Positions 16,976-25,231 of a stretch of DNA of 34,274 nucleotides are shown here, in pieces. Positions within the stretch are counted from its first letter, which is position 1. Every line of letters begins with the position of its first letter. The notes under the pieces were generated by a model that did not search any database, was not told the DNA's origin, and saw only the letters and a list, made by a program, of their open reading frames with translations. Source of the stretch: an uncultured Lachnospiraceae bacterium (lineage in GTDB: Bacteria; Bacillota; Clostridia; Lachnospirales; Lachnospiraceae); NCBI GenBank assembly GCA_910585855.1, contig CAJUGZ010000007.1:1-34274 (forward strand), read 5' to 3'. The position numbers and the translations under genes are program-made.

Positions 16976-17540
16976 TGTAATTACAATTTCTTTATTTGAT
17001 TGGTTAAGGGGGCAATGTGAGGTATATTTATATAGTGAATATTTGCACATTGATCAATTAAAAGAGTGGAAACCAAGTTTAATTGTAAGTTATAATTATA
17101 AGTATCTAATAGAGAAAGATATTATTGATTATATGAAAGAAAATATTATTAATCTTCATATTTCATATTTACCGTGGAATCGTGGTTCAGATCCGAATAT
17201 ATGGAGTTTTATAGATGATACACCAAAGGGAGTTACAATTCATCAAATTAGTACAAGATTAGATGCTGGGAAAATATTATATCAAAAAGAGTGTCATTTT
17301 GAAACAGAACAGGAAACATTTGAAACATCCTATTGGAAATTGAATCAATTAATAATAGAACTTTTTAAAGAGAAATGGGAGGATATTTGGACAAAAAAGT
17401 ATATATTATTTGAACAAAAAGGTATTGGAAGTTATCATAAGAGAAGGGATTTAGAGAGAATAAAAGAAAAAGTTCCATTTGAGTGGAATGATAATATAAG
17501 TGATTTTCTTGTTAGATATAATGCATTTTATAAAAAATAA
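16929..17540 (+). CDS. Formyltransferase-fold sugar N-formyltransferase
   Basis: This is a member of the formyltetrahydrofolate-dependent formyltransferase family. The catalytic triad is visible as N75 and H77 in NLHISYLPWNRGSDPN and D112 in RLDAGKI, and the SYLPWNRG loop is typical. At 203 residues it is only the catalytic domain, shorter than methionyl-tRNA formyltransferase. ATG 16929 has AAGGAAG (16913-16919) at nine bases. The recognisable fold begins at residue 10 (VLFLTNN), just past the six-G run. It lies inside the pseudaminic acid operon between pseH and pseG, so it may formylate an amino group of Pse or of an intermediate; N-formyl pseudaminic acids are known from other bacteria. 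The substrate is inferred. Confidence 0.8.
   Translation: MILKLQDRGVLFLTNNVITISLFDWLRGQCEVYLYSEYLHIDQLKEWKPSLIVSYNYKYLIEKDIIDYMKENIINLHISYLPWNRGSDPNIWSFIDDTPKGVTIHQISTRLDAGKILYQKECHFETEQETFETSYWKLNQLIIELFKEKWEDIWTKKYILFEQKGIGSYHKRRDLERIKEKVPFEWNDNISDFLVRYNAFYKK
16951..16956 (+). repeat. Six-G run at the pseH/formyltransferase overlap
   Basis: Six consecutive Gs lie where the pseH frame and the formyltransferase frame overlap. With six Gs the genes are separate; with five, the pseH frame runs straight into the formyltransferase fold as one fused protein; with seven, pseH ends two codons earlier. By eye, only one other run of six Gs exists in this AT-rich window (19957-19962). Confidence 0.7.
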
Positions 17541-17561
17541 AAAAGGGGTAATATTGTTGTA

Positions 17562-18608
17562 ATGTTATATATTAGAACAGATATGAATGATAAAATTGCA
17601 ACTGGACATATTATGCGTTGCTTGTCAATTGCAAATGCAGTAAGAGAGTATGGAGAAGAAACAATATTTATATTAGCTGATGAGCAGGCAGTAGAAATTT
17701 TAAAAATGCAGCAATATGAGTATATTGTATTACACACAAAATGGGATCAGATGGATTCAGAGCTTTCAATTTTAAAACAAGAAATTAAGAAAAGAAATAT
17801 AAAACAAATATTGATTGATACCTATCAGGTTACAGAAAATTATTTAAAAAGTTTATCCGAAGTAGTTAGAACTATTTATATTGATGATTTAAATGCATTT
17901 TATTATCCGGTAGATTCTATTATATGTTATGCAAATTACTGGGAAAAATTTCAATATAAAGAAAAATATTTGGATAAGATTCTTTTTTTAGGAACACAAT
18001 ATGTACCTTTAAAGAAGGAATTTAGTGATTGTACTGCAAAAAAAGTGAAACAAGAAGTGGAAAATTTGCTTTTATTATCAGGAGGAACAGATCCTTATGA
18101 TATACTAGATAGATTGCTTCAGAAGATAAAGAAGGAACAGTATAAAAGAATAGATGTAATTTGTGGCGTTTATTATATGAAGTATGAAATGATGCGTGAA
18201 AAATATTTTGTTTATCAGAATGTTTATATTCATTCATTTGTAACAAATATGAAAGAGTGTATGGATTTGGCAGATTTAGTGATTACTGCAGGAGGAACTA
18301 CTTTGTATGAATTATGTGCAGTAGGGACACCAGCGATTTCCTATTCTATTGCAGATAATCAACTGGAAAATGTAAAAAAATTCCAAGAGGATGGTATTAT
18401 TGATTATGCAGGTGATGTTCGAACAGATGATGTAATTGAACAGATTGATTCTTATTTGAATCAGTATTATGGTAATCAATTATTACGACAGGAAAGATCA
18501 TTAAAAATGCAAAAATTAGTAGATGGAAAAGGTTCAAAAAGAATAGCTGAAGGTTTAAAAAATATTGAATTAAAAAATAAAGAAAGGAAGATATGCAAGA
18601 GCATATAA
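17562..18608 (+). CDS. pseG: UDP-sugar hydrolase PseG
   Basis: PseG removes UDP from UDP-2,4-diacetamido-2,4,6-trideoxy-L-altrose to release the sugar that PseI uses. It has the glycosyltransferase-B fold. The N-terminal signature with the general-base histidine is IATGHIMRC (H16, R19, C20), followed by QILIDTYQV and IYIDDLNAF. The C-terminal half has LLLSGGTDPYDIL and TAGGTTLYELCAVGTPA. At 348 residues it is of the usual size. The ATG at 17562 follows AGGGG (17544-17548) with a rather long spacing. It lies between the formyltransferase and pseC. Confidence 0.9.
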   Translation: MLYIRTDMNDKIATGHIMRCLSIANAVREYGEETIFILADEQAVEILKMQQYEYIVLHTKWDQMDSELSILKQEIKKRNIKQILIDTYQVTENYLKSLSEVVRTIYIDDLNAFYYPVDSIICYANYWEKFQYKEKYLDKILFLGTQYVPLKKEFSDCTAKKVKQEVENLLLLSGGTDPYDILDRLLQKIKKEQYKRIDVICGVYYMKYEMMREKYFVYQNVYIHSFVTNMKECMDLADLVITAGGTTLYELCAVGTPAISYSIADNQLENVKKFQEDGIIDYAGDVRTDDVIEQIDSYLNQYYGNQLLRQERSLKMQKLVDGKGSKRIAEGLKNIELKNKERKICKSI

Positions 18609-18619
18609 TATAAATAGAG

Positions 18620-19750
18620 ATGAATATACCATATGGAAGACAGACGATTGATGAAGAGGATATTCAAGCTGTAGTAGATGTGCTTAAGGGAGATTTTCTT
18701 ACTACAGGACCAAAGATAGAAGAGTTTGAAAAAATGGTTTGTGATTATACAGGGGCAAAGTATGCAGTTGCAGTTTCAAGTGGAACGGCTGCTTTACATG
18801 CTGCTTGTTTTGCTGCTGGGATTGGGGCAGGAGATGAAGTTATTACAACACCTATTACATTTGCTGCTTCTTCAAATTGTATATTGTATTGTGGAGGAAT
18901 ACCAGTATTTGCAGATATAAAACCAGATACTTATAATATCGATCCAAAAGATATTAAAAAAAAGATAACTAATAAAACGAAAGCAATTATTGCAGTTCAC
19001 TATACAGGACAGCCATGTGAGATGGATGAGATACATGCTATTGCAAAGGAACACAATCTTTTCGTTATAGAGGATGCAGCACATGCTTTGGGAGCAGATT
19101 ATAAGGGGAAAAAGATTGGCAGTATATCAGATTTAACAACATTTAGTTTTCATCCAGTAAAACATATTACGACAGGTGAAGGTGGGATGATTACCACGAA
19201 TGATCCGGATTTGTATGAACGATTAAAATTATTTCGTAGTCATGGGATTACTAGAGATGAAAAGTTAATGACAAAAAATGAAGGAGGATGGTATTATCAG
19301 CAATTAGACTTAGGGTATAATTATCGTATTACGGATATTCAATGTGCGTTGGGGATATCACAATTGAAAAAGTTAGATAAATTTATTGAGAGAAGACGTA
19401 AACTGGTTCATCAATATAATGAAAAATTGAAAGATGTAGATGGAATTATATGTCCTGTTCAAAAAGAGGGCTGTAATAATAGTTGGCATCTTTATGTGAT
19501 ACAAGTACCAAAAGAACATAGAAAAGAGATCTATAATAGGTTACAGTTGGCGGGAATTCATGTGAATGTACATTATATTCCAGTTTATATGCATCCTTAT
19601 TATCAAGGGCATGGATATATTGATATTCATTGTGAAAATGCAGAAGAATTATATAAAACAATTATTAGCCTTCCATTATATTATGGTTTAACAGATAAAG
19701 AGCAAGATTATGTGATTGAACAAATAATAGAGAGTTTATATAATAAGTAA
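18620..19750 (+). CDS. pseC: UDP-4-keto sugar aminotransferase PseC
   Basis: PseC is the PLP-dependent aminotransferase that puts the C4 amino group on the product of PseB. The 376-residue protein starts IPYGRQTIDEEDI, a hallmark of PseC, with SSGTAALHAA. The PLP aspartate D152 is in IEDAAHALGA and the Schiff-base lysine K181 is in FSFHPVKHITTGEGG. PseC-type C-terminal blocks GYNYRITDIQCALG and HVHYIPVYMHPYYQ are near-consensus. A weak site in the end of pseG precedes ATG 18620. It is the last of the six canonical pse genes in the operon, so the pathway from UDP-GlcNAc to CMP-pseudaminic acid is complete here. Confidence 0.94.
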   Translation: MNIPYGRQTIDEEDIQAVVDVLKGDFLTTGPKIEEFEKMVCDYTGAKYAVAVSSGTAALHAACFAAGIGAGDEVITTPITFAASSNCILYCGGIPVFADIKPDTYNIDPKDIKKKITNKTKAIIAVHYTGQPCEMDEIHAIAKEHNLFVIEDAAHALGADYKGKKIGSISDLTTFSFHPVKHITTGEGGMITTNDPDLYERLKLFRSHGITRDEKLMTKNEGGWYYQQLDLGYNYRITDIQCALGISQLKKLDKFIERRRKLVHQYNEKLKDVDGIICPVQKEGCNNSWHLYVIQVPKEHRKEIYNRLQLAGIHVNVHYIPVYMHPYYQGHGYIDIHCENAEELYKTIISLPLYYGLTDKEQDYVIEQIIESLYNK

Positions 19751-19839
19751 TACTTGGAGGGAAAAATAAGAGAATTTCTTGTTCATAAATATAGAATAAG
19801 AATTATAAGCGTTAAGTTAAATAATAAGAGGTTAAAATA

Positions 19840-22322
19840 GTGGAAAAGGGTATATTATTTATCAGAAATAGTAAAATAGATCTTGAAAAATCGGATGAAA
19901 TAAGTAAATTGATGCAGATTTTTCAAGAGTTGAATTATTGTATATGGTCATTAGATGGGGGGTAGAAGAGTTTTGCATAGCATTAGATAATTTTATTGAT
20001 AGAACAAAAAAAGTAATTGAATGTAAAGCTATTATAACAGCTAATGCGGTTGGAATAGAGAAATTAGATAGAATAGATAATTTGTTGTTTTGTACTTATT
20101 TGCAGGAACATCCAAAGAAATATTGTCATGTTTTAGGAGAAGTAAACAAAAATTGTGTAATATTTTGCTTTGCTCAGGAGCATGTAGATTATATAAAAAA
20201 ATTTTATCCTAATATAATTAATGTAATATGTATACCATTTTCAGTGGAAGTAGAAGATCCTTGGCTTATTGCTTTTAGCCATATTGCTTTAGAGATTCAA
20301 GATCAAGTTGCAATCAGGCAAGGAACTTCTAGTATATTGAAATTATTAATACAAAGAGGATTGGATTGTAGAAATTTGCAAGAAATAGGAAAACTAATTG
20401 CTAAATATAGGGAAAGAAATCCGGATGATATGGATTTGGTTTCTATGGAAACAATATGCAATTTATATTGTAGTGATATAGATTCTGCTTTAAAATATGC
20501 TTTAGAAGGAGTGAAAAAATATCCATTTAGTGCAGATATGTATTATAATTTAGCAAGTGTCTATGAAAAACAGGAGGATTGGTATAATGCATTAATAAAC
20601 TATGGGAAAGCATGGGCAATATATACTTATATAAAAGATCCGAGGATAAAAAAATTGGGATTGTCACAGTTAGTATCGAATTGTAGAAGAAAATATGAAG
20701 AACAGGATAATGGTAAATTTGGTATAACATATTATGATATACATAGGGGAAATTTTTGGTTAGATGAAGCAGCTTTTCGTGATGTTAATCAGCAAATAGT
20801 AGGAGGATATTTTTGGGAATCTGAAACAGAAAAAAGATATGTAGGAATATATAGGGATTATTTTTTACGAACGAAAGAAAATAATTTGGATTTAGTACAT
20901 ATGAAAGGTGAGTTTTTAAAAGTTATAGAAGGTAATGAATATTATATTAAACAAACAGACACAGAAGTTTTACTTCCTATTGCTGTTGAAAATAATGGGA
21001 CAATTCATGAAATATGGGATGGAGAGAAACGATATAAAATATTTCAGGAGTACAGCAAACATTTTAATTATTATCGATTGCCAGCAGGAGCAAAAGTTTG
21101 TTCTTCTATGAAAACATATTATGGAAATCCAATTCCATTGTGTCAAAGGGCGGATAAAAAGAAGTTAGTTTTGAATATATTTGTTGATGGATTAGCACAA
21201 TATATATTGAATAATGAAGATTTTGAAAGAAGTATGCCATATACAGCAAAATTTTTTAATGATGGAATAGTATGTAAAAATGCGTATAGTACAGCAGAAT
21301 GGACATATCCAAGTTTGGCTAATTATATAACAGGGGTAGATACTACTCATCATATGTTATTTCATAATGAATTAGAAAGTGCAATACCAAAAGATTATCC
21401 TACATTAGCGGAATATTTTCAAGAGAAAGGTTATTTTACTTCAGCAATAGGAGGGAATTGGAGAGCAATTCCTAATTATGGTCATGCTAGAGGATATGAT
21501 CAATTTGTTTATCAAAATGAATCAGTAGGTTTTAAAGAGGAAATGCTTATTGGAGAAGTAATAGATCATATTGAGGCGTTTAAAGAAACAAATCAGTTTT
21601 TATGGATAACAATAGGAGATTTACATGATATAGCGGATGAATTGGATTTACCTAATTCAGTACAAAGTAATATGAGATTAGAGGAACGTGTACAGGAGGA
21701 AAAGAGTGCTACATCTGTGAAACAAAATTATAGTGTGTTAAAGATTATGGCGTTTAAAAGAATGTTGAAAAGAGTAGATATGTTATTAAATATATTATAT
21801 CAATATTTAGAGATTAATTATGAAAAGGAAGATATTATTGTATCTTTATTTGCTGATCATGGTCAAGGGTATATGGTTCGAAGTGATGAGCATTTTATGT
21901 CAAAAGGGCGATCAAATGTTGCTTTTATGTTTAGAGGGGCGGAGATAAAGGCGCAGAAGTGTGATGAAATTATATCAACAAGTGATTACATTAAAATTAT
22001 GTGTAAACTTGCAAATATAAAAATGAAGGATGTAAAAATTGATGGAGTATTGCCAAAAGCTTTTGGAGGAGAAGGAAGAGAATATGCATTAAGTGAAAGT
22101 ATTCATCCACATGATCCATATTATGCAGCAATTTTTGCAGAAGATGTTAATTTTTATTTTGAGAATCCATTTCCAGTACAGGATGATGGTAGGTTTTATT
22201 TAAAAGAATACAACGCATGGATAACAGATAAACAAGGTAATAGAATTAGTGATTGGAAAAAGTATAATAAATATCTGAATATTATAATTGAGCATATAAA
22301 GCCATTATTAATATATGATTAA
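19840..22322 (+). pseudogene. TPR plus sulfatase-fold protein, frameshifted at a G-run
   Basis: The gene appears to start at GTG 19840 with AAGAGG eight bases upstream. The first 41 codons reach a TAG at 19963-19965 straight after GGGGGG. One more G, or a -1 slip, would continue in the frame used from 19962 to the stop at 22322, giving about 827 residues. Frame-joined, it has an N-terminal Rossmann-like part (ITANAVGIEK, DPW), TPR-like repeats (from SMETICNLYC to YYNLASVYEKQED) and a C-terminal alkaline-phosphatase/sulfatase fold. Its putative metal and nucleophile residues are FVDG (codon 21186), EWTYPS with Thr at codon 21303, and FADHGQG (codons 21855-21858). Such folds include phosphoglycerol and phosphoethanolamine transferases, so it might add a phospho-group to the flagellar glycan. 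It could be phase-off, recoded, broken or a sequence error. A short product from TTG 19938 is the alternative. Confidence 0.72.
19957..19962 (+). repeat. Six-G run causing the frame break
   Basis: Six Gs sit between GAT and TAG. In the upstream frame they read GGG GGG and then stop. Adding one G restores a continuous reading frame with the long downstream domain. The stop follows the run directly, as in slippage-controlled genes. Confidence 0.8.
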
Positions 22323-22369
22323 AAATAATTGAAATGACTAATTATAAAATTATGAAAGAGGAAAAGGGA

Positions 22370-22735
22370 ATGGAAGATTTAAGAGAACAACAATTAGAAG
22401 CATTAACAGTATTAAAGGAGTATAATCAGAAATTAACGAAATCTATTTTATTAATTGTAGAAGAGCTGCGTGGAAAGCGTCAAAAAGATACAGATGAGTT
22501 TTTAAAAAAAATTATTGAGGGAATTAATTGGGAAATTCAGGTTTATAATGGAACAAAAGAATTAATTAATGAAAATAAGGTACGAGTAGATAAAGAAGAG
22601 ATGAATCGTCATATTTTGGCGTTTGGTGAGGCAGTACAAGCAAAGGAGGACATTAAGTTAGCAGATTCTTTTGAAATAGATATTTTACCATTTCTTACAA
22701 AATTGGGAGATGCAATTAATGAAGTGGTGGATTAG
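22370..22735 (+). CDS. Small helical protein, unknown function
   Basis: I do not recognise this 121-residue protein. It is acidic and helical, with a likely coiled coil over residues 1-70, and has no signal or membrane segment. Start ATG 22370 is preferred because AAAGAGG (22355-22361) lies eight bases upstream; an earlier in-frame ATG at 22334 has no site. It follows the sulfatase-fold gene by 47 bases and is the last gene before a long hairpin terminator, so it is the end of the glycosylation operon. A helper or chaperone for flagellar glycosylation or assembly is possible, but nothing in the sequence shows it. Confidence 0.7.
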   Translation: MEDLREQQLEALTVLKEYNQKLTKSILLIVEELRGKRQKDTDEFLKKIIEGINWEIQVYNGTKELINENKVRVDKEEMNRHILAFGEAVQAKEDIKLADSFEIDILPFLTKLGDAINEVVD

Positions 22736-22769
22736 ATAAAGAAAACTATAAGATATATAATTAATATTT

Positions 22770-22838
22770 AAGTGCCTTGAAAGACACATCTACTAAAAAT
22801 ATTTATAGTATGATGAAGTCTATTTGAGGTACTTTTTT
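22770..22838 (+). terminator. Long imperfect hairpin terminator
   Basis: Positions 22770-22780 pair with 22824-22834 (11 pairs including wobbles). Inside, AGAC pairs with GTCT, CATC with GATG and ACTA with TAGT around a ten-base AT loop, giving one long rod. A T run (22833-22838) follows the outer arm. It closes the glycosylation operon and separates it from the tubulin-like operon. Confidence 0.75.
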
Positions 22839-23036
22839 ATTATTTATATTTTGTAGCTAATAAGAATTAAAAGAAAACATAGGAGAAATTTATAATATGA
22901 TGTTATCTTGAATATAAAAACAATTTATGTTAAACTATTTTAATAGACAAAATATATTTAATGAATAAAATATTTTGTTATATAATAGAAGAAATAATTT
23001 TTATTTATTATTATAAATAAAAGGAAGGTAAAAATT
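22839..23036 (+). promoter_or_regulatory. Upstream region of the five-gene envelope operon
   Basis: This stretch has no gene. A consensus TATAAT at 22981-22986 with a poor -35 candidate (TTAATG at 22958-22963, 17-base spacer) is a plausible sigma-A promoter. An AT-only hairpin (23001-23008 with 23013-23020) touches the strong AAGGAAGG site (23021-23028) of the first gene; its stability is probably low. Confidence 0.45.
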
Positions 23037-24611
23037 ATGAAAAAATTATGGATAATAATAATAAGATGTTTAAAAATATATATATGGTATATTGTATCAA
23101 TTATAATAGTATTTTTATCAGTTTTATTATTAAATGGTTTTACCTCTTCTATTTCCGCAGATTTTGAAGGATTAGAGGAAACAAATGAAAGTGATTCTGA
23201 GAGTAGGATAAATTATAATTATTTTTTAGATTTTTCGCCTTCTATGAAAGGATTTTTTGATGAAGATATAAATTCTAGTATGCATATGATTTCCGAGATT
23301 TTTGAACAGATTAATTCAAATAATGAAAATAATTATTTTTTTTGGTGTAGTGATATAATTGAAAATATTTCAGAAGCAAGTATATTTTATCAAAGTATGA
23401 AAACAACAGCTTATTTAGAAAATTATTATTCTACGATTTTAAATAGTAATCTATCTTCTGTAGAACTTGATACTAGTGAAAATGGGGGATTAGAAAATTT
23501 AAATCCGCTTATTGAGATAATTGATAATATAGACTTATCAAAAATTTTTACAGAAAATTTTGGTGAAATAGAATTAAATCAAGAAGATTTAAATGTAATT
23601 ATTACTGATATGAATTTTTTAAAGAATGAGAATGATTTAGAAGGTCATAATAGAAAAATACAAAATTTAGCACAATATTTAGGGGAAAGAGTAGGTAATG
23701 CAAATATTTCTATTTATTCTATTACTACTAATTTTAAAGGAGTAGCTTATGATGAATCTATATTTTTGTCAAATACTTTGCAAAATGTAAATTCAGATAT
23801 TACAGCAATATTTTATTTAATTATTTTTTCTAACAATAATAGAGGTTATAAGCGTTATTGTCAGAGATTTGAAAATGCTTTATCACAAGCAGGAATTTCA
23901 TATAATAATAAATTTGAATTATTAAATCAGATATATAACTCGGAACAGAGATTAAAAGTTGATTTAGATACTTATAAAAGCTTAGCTATGATTACTAATG
24001 AAAATTTAAATTTTGCAAATGGGTTATTTGAAGATTTGGATGATAATGAATTTGCTTTACAGTTAGTATCTGAGGGAAGAAAAGAAGGACATCTTGCAAT
24101 GCCAGTTTCAGAAGTTAATTTTTCTGGATATTATTTTTCGGATGCGAAAGGTTTGGATAATACAAATATTGATATAGAAGTGGAATTATACCAACCTTTA
24201 TATAAAGTATTATTTTTAAAACAACATTCTTATGAAAGGTATGAAGATGAAACTATGGTTTTATATAAAAGTGCTCGAATGTATTATGAAGATGAGAAGT
24301 GGTATATAAGAATAGATATAAACTTAAGTACAAGTCCGAAAGTACCGCAGCAAAATTCTTTTGTTCAGGATTTATTAAAAAAAATTAGAAGAGAATATAT
24401 TGTTATGAATCTTAAGTTTTATATGGTAGATCCTTCTTATTTAAAACCAAGTTGGGTTGATACTATGAGTTATCCAAATATATCTAATGAGAATATATTA
24501 AAGATAGGTGTTATAATTGATGAGATTATACAAAACAAAGAAAAGGTATATCATTTACAATCTGAGGAAAATAGATATTTAGGAAATGTAGTAGTTTATA
24601 TTTTATACTAA
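23037..24611 (+). CDS. Membrane-anchored vWA-like protein (first of five-gene operon)
   Basis: This 524-residue protein has a short basic N-terminus, one hydrophobic helix (about residues 5-34) and then a long, acidic, Asn- and Ser-rich part predicted to lie outside the cytoplasm. A vWA-type MIDAS motif DxSxS is seen as D65-S67-S69 in NYFLDFSPSMKGFF, and a later strand-end aspartate D191 in NVIITDMNFL would complete the metal site. The C-terminal 200 residues look beta-rich and are not recognised. AAGGAAGG lies eight bases before the ATG. Gaps to the next genes are 17, 24, 58 and 71 bases, all on one strand. The vWA assignment is by motif and not certain. A metal-dependent binding role at the cell surface is likely. 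Confidence 0.7.
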   Translation: MKKLWIIIIRCLKIYIWYIVSIIIVFLSVLLLNGFTSSISADFEGLEETNESDSESRINYNYFLDFSPSMKGFFDEDINSSMHMISEIFEQINSNNENNYFFWCSDIIENISEASIFYQSMKTTAYLENYYSTILNSNLSSVELDTSENGGLENLNPLIEIIDNIDLSKIFTENFGEIELNQEDLNVIITDMNFLKNENDLEGHNRKIQNLAQYLGERVGNANISIYSITTNFKGVAYDESIFLSNTLQNVNSDITAIFYLIIFSNNNRGYKRYCQRFENALSQAGISYNNKFELLNQIYNSEQRLKVDLDTYKSLAMITNENLNFANGLFEDLDDNEFALQLVSEGRKEGHLAMPVSEVNFSGYYFSDAKGLDNTNIDIEVELYQPLYKVLFLKQHSYERYEDETMVLYKSARMYYEDEKWYIRIDINLSTSPKVPQQNSFVQDLLKKIRREYIVMNLKFYMVDPSYLKPSWVDTMSYPNISNENILKIGVIIDEIIQNKEKVYHLQSEENRYLGNVVVYILY

Positions 24612-24628
24612 TAGGGAGGAAATAGTTA

Positions 24629-25207
24629 ATGAGAATAGAAGAGGTTAGAAGCCAAAATGAAAAATACTATTGTTGTGATAACTATATTTTACTATTTCGA
24701 CGTGAAAGTATTTTTTTGTCTATTTTGTTTTTTATATATATGACAGCTATGTCATATCAAATAAATATTTTATACTTAAAACAAAAATATTTTGTAGAGT
24801 CAACTAAACAACAGTTAGGGTATGAAGACGTGATGCAATGGATAGAGGATAGAGTTAACGAACATTCATTGGAGAATATGACAGTAATAATTCTTTTATT
24901 TAATATAGCAGTAGCAGTTTTTATTATTCTGGTTACATTTGTATTTATTAAAAGTTATGATTTGTATAAAAAAAGTTGGATTAGAGTTTTTATAGTCGTA
25001 GCTTATGTGATAGAAGCTTTTTTCCTTGCTTTTTATTATAATTTTTTTGAATTCCCTCTCCCAGTTCTTATAATAGCAATAAAAGTTTTCCCAATTATTT
25101 TATCATCAAGATTATTAGATCCGTTGGGAAGTAGACCATCTGCTGGGGAAGCTCTTGATTGGACCAAATTCTTTGATTGTTTGGATTTATTTGTATTTAA
25201 AAAATAA
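24629..25207 (+). CDS. Small multi-pass membrane protein of the tubulin-like operon
   Basis: This 192-residue protein has four hydrophobic helices by eye: about 28-46, 84-107, 118-138 and 143-160. A hydrophilic loop (about 50-80) lies after the first. The C-terminal tail is short and ends DWTKFFDCLDLFVFKK. No family is recognised. GGGAGG lies nine bases before the start. It sits between the membrane-anchored vWA protein and the tubulin-like GTPase, so it could be the membrane adaptor that links an outside sensor to cytoplasmic filaments or switches. That role is inferred from position. Confidence 0.7.
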   Translation: MRIEEVRSQNEKYYCCDNYILLFRRESIFLSILFFIYMTAMSYQINILYLKQKYFVESTKQQLGYEDVMQWIEDRVNEHSLENMTVIILLFNIAVAVFIILVTFVFIKSYDLYKKSWIRVFIVVAYVIEAFFLAFYYNFFEFPLPVLIIAIKVFPIILSSRLLDPLGSRPSAGEALDWTKFFDCLDLFVFKK

Positions 25208-25231
25208 TAAGTGAATAAAGAGGAAAAATAA

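Noticed and set aside
19938-22322. Independent gene starting at TTG 19938
   Set aside because: The upstream frame from GTG 19840 has a better site and joins by a single-base change at a G-run; a TTG inside that region is the less likely start, though not excluded.
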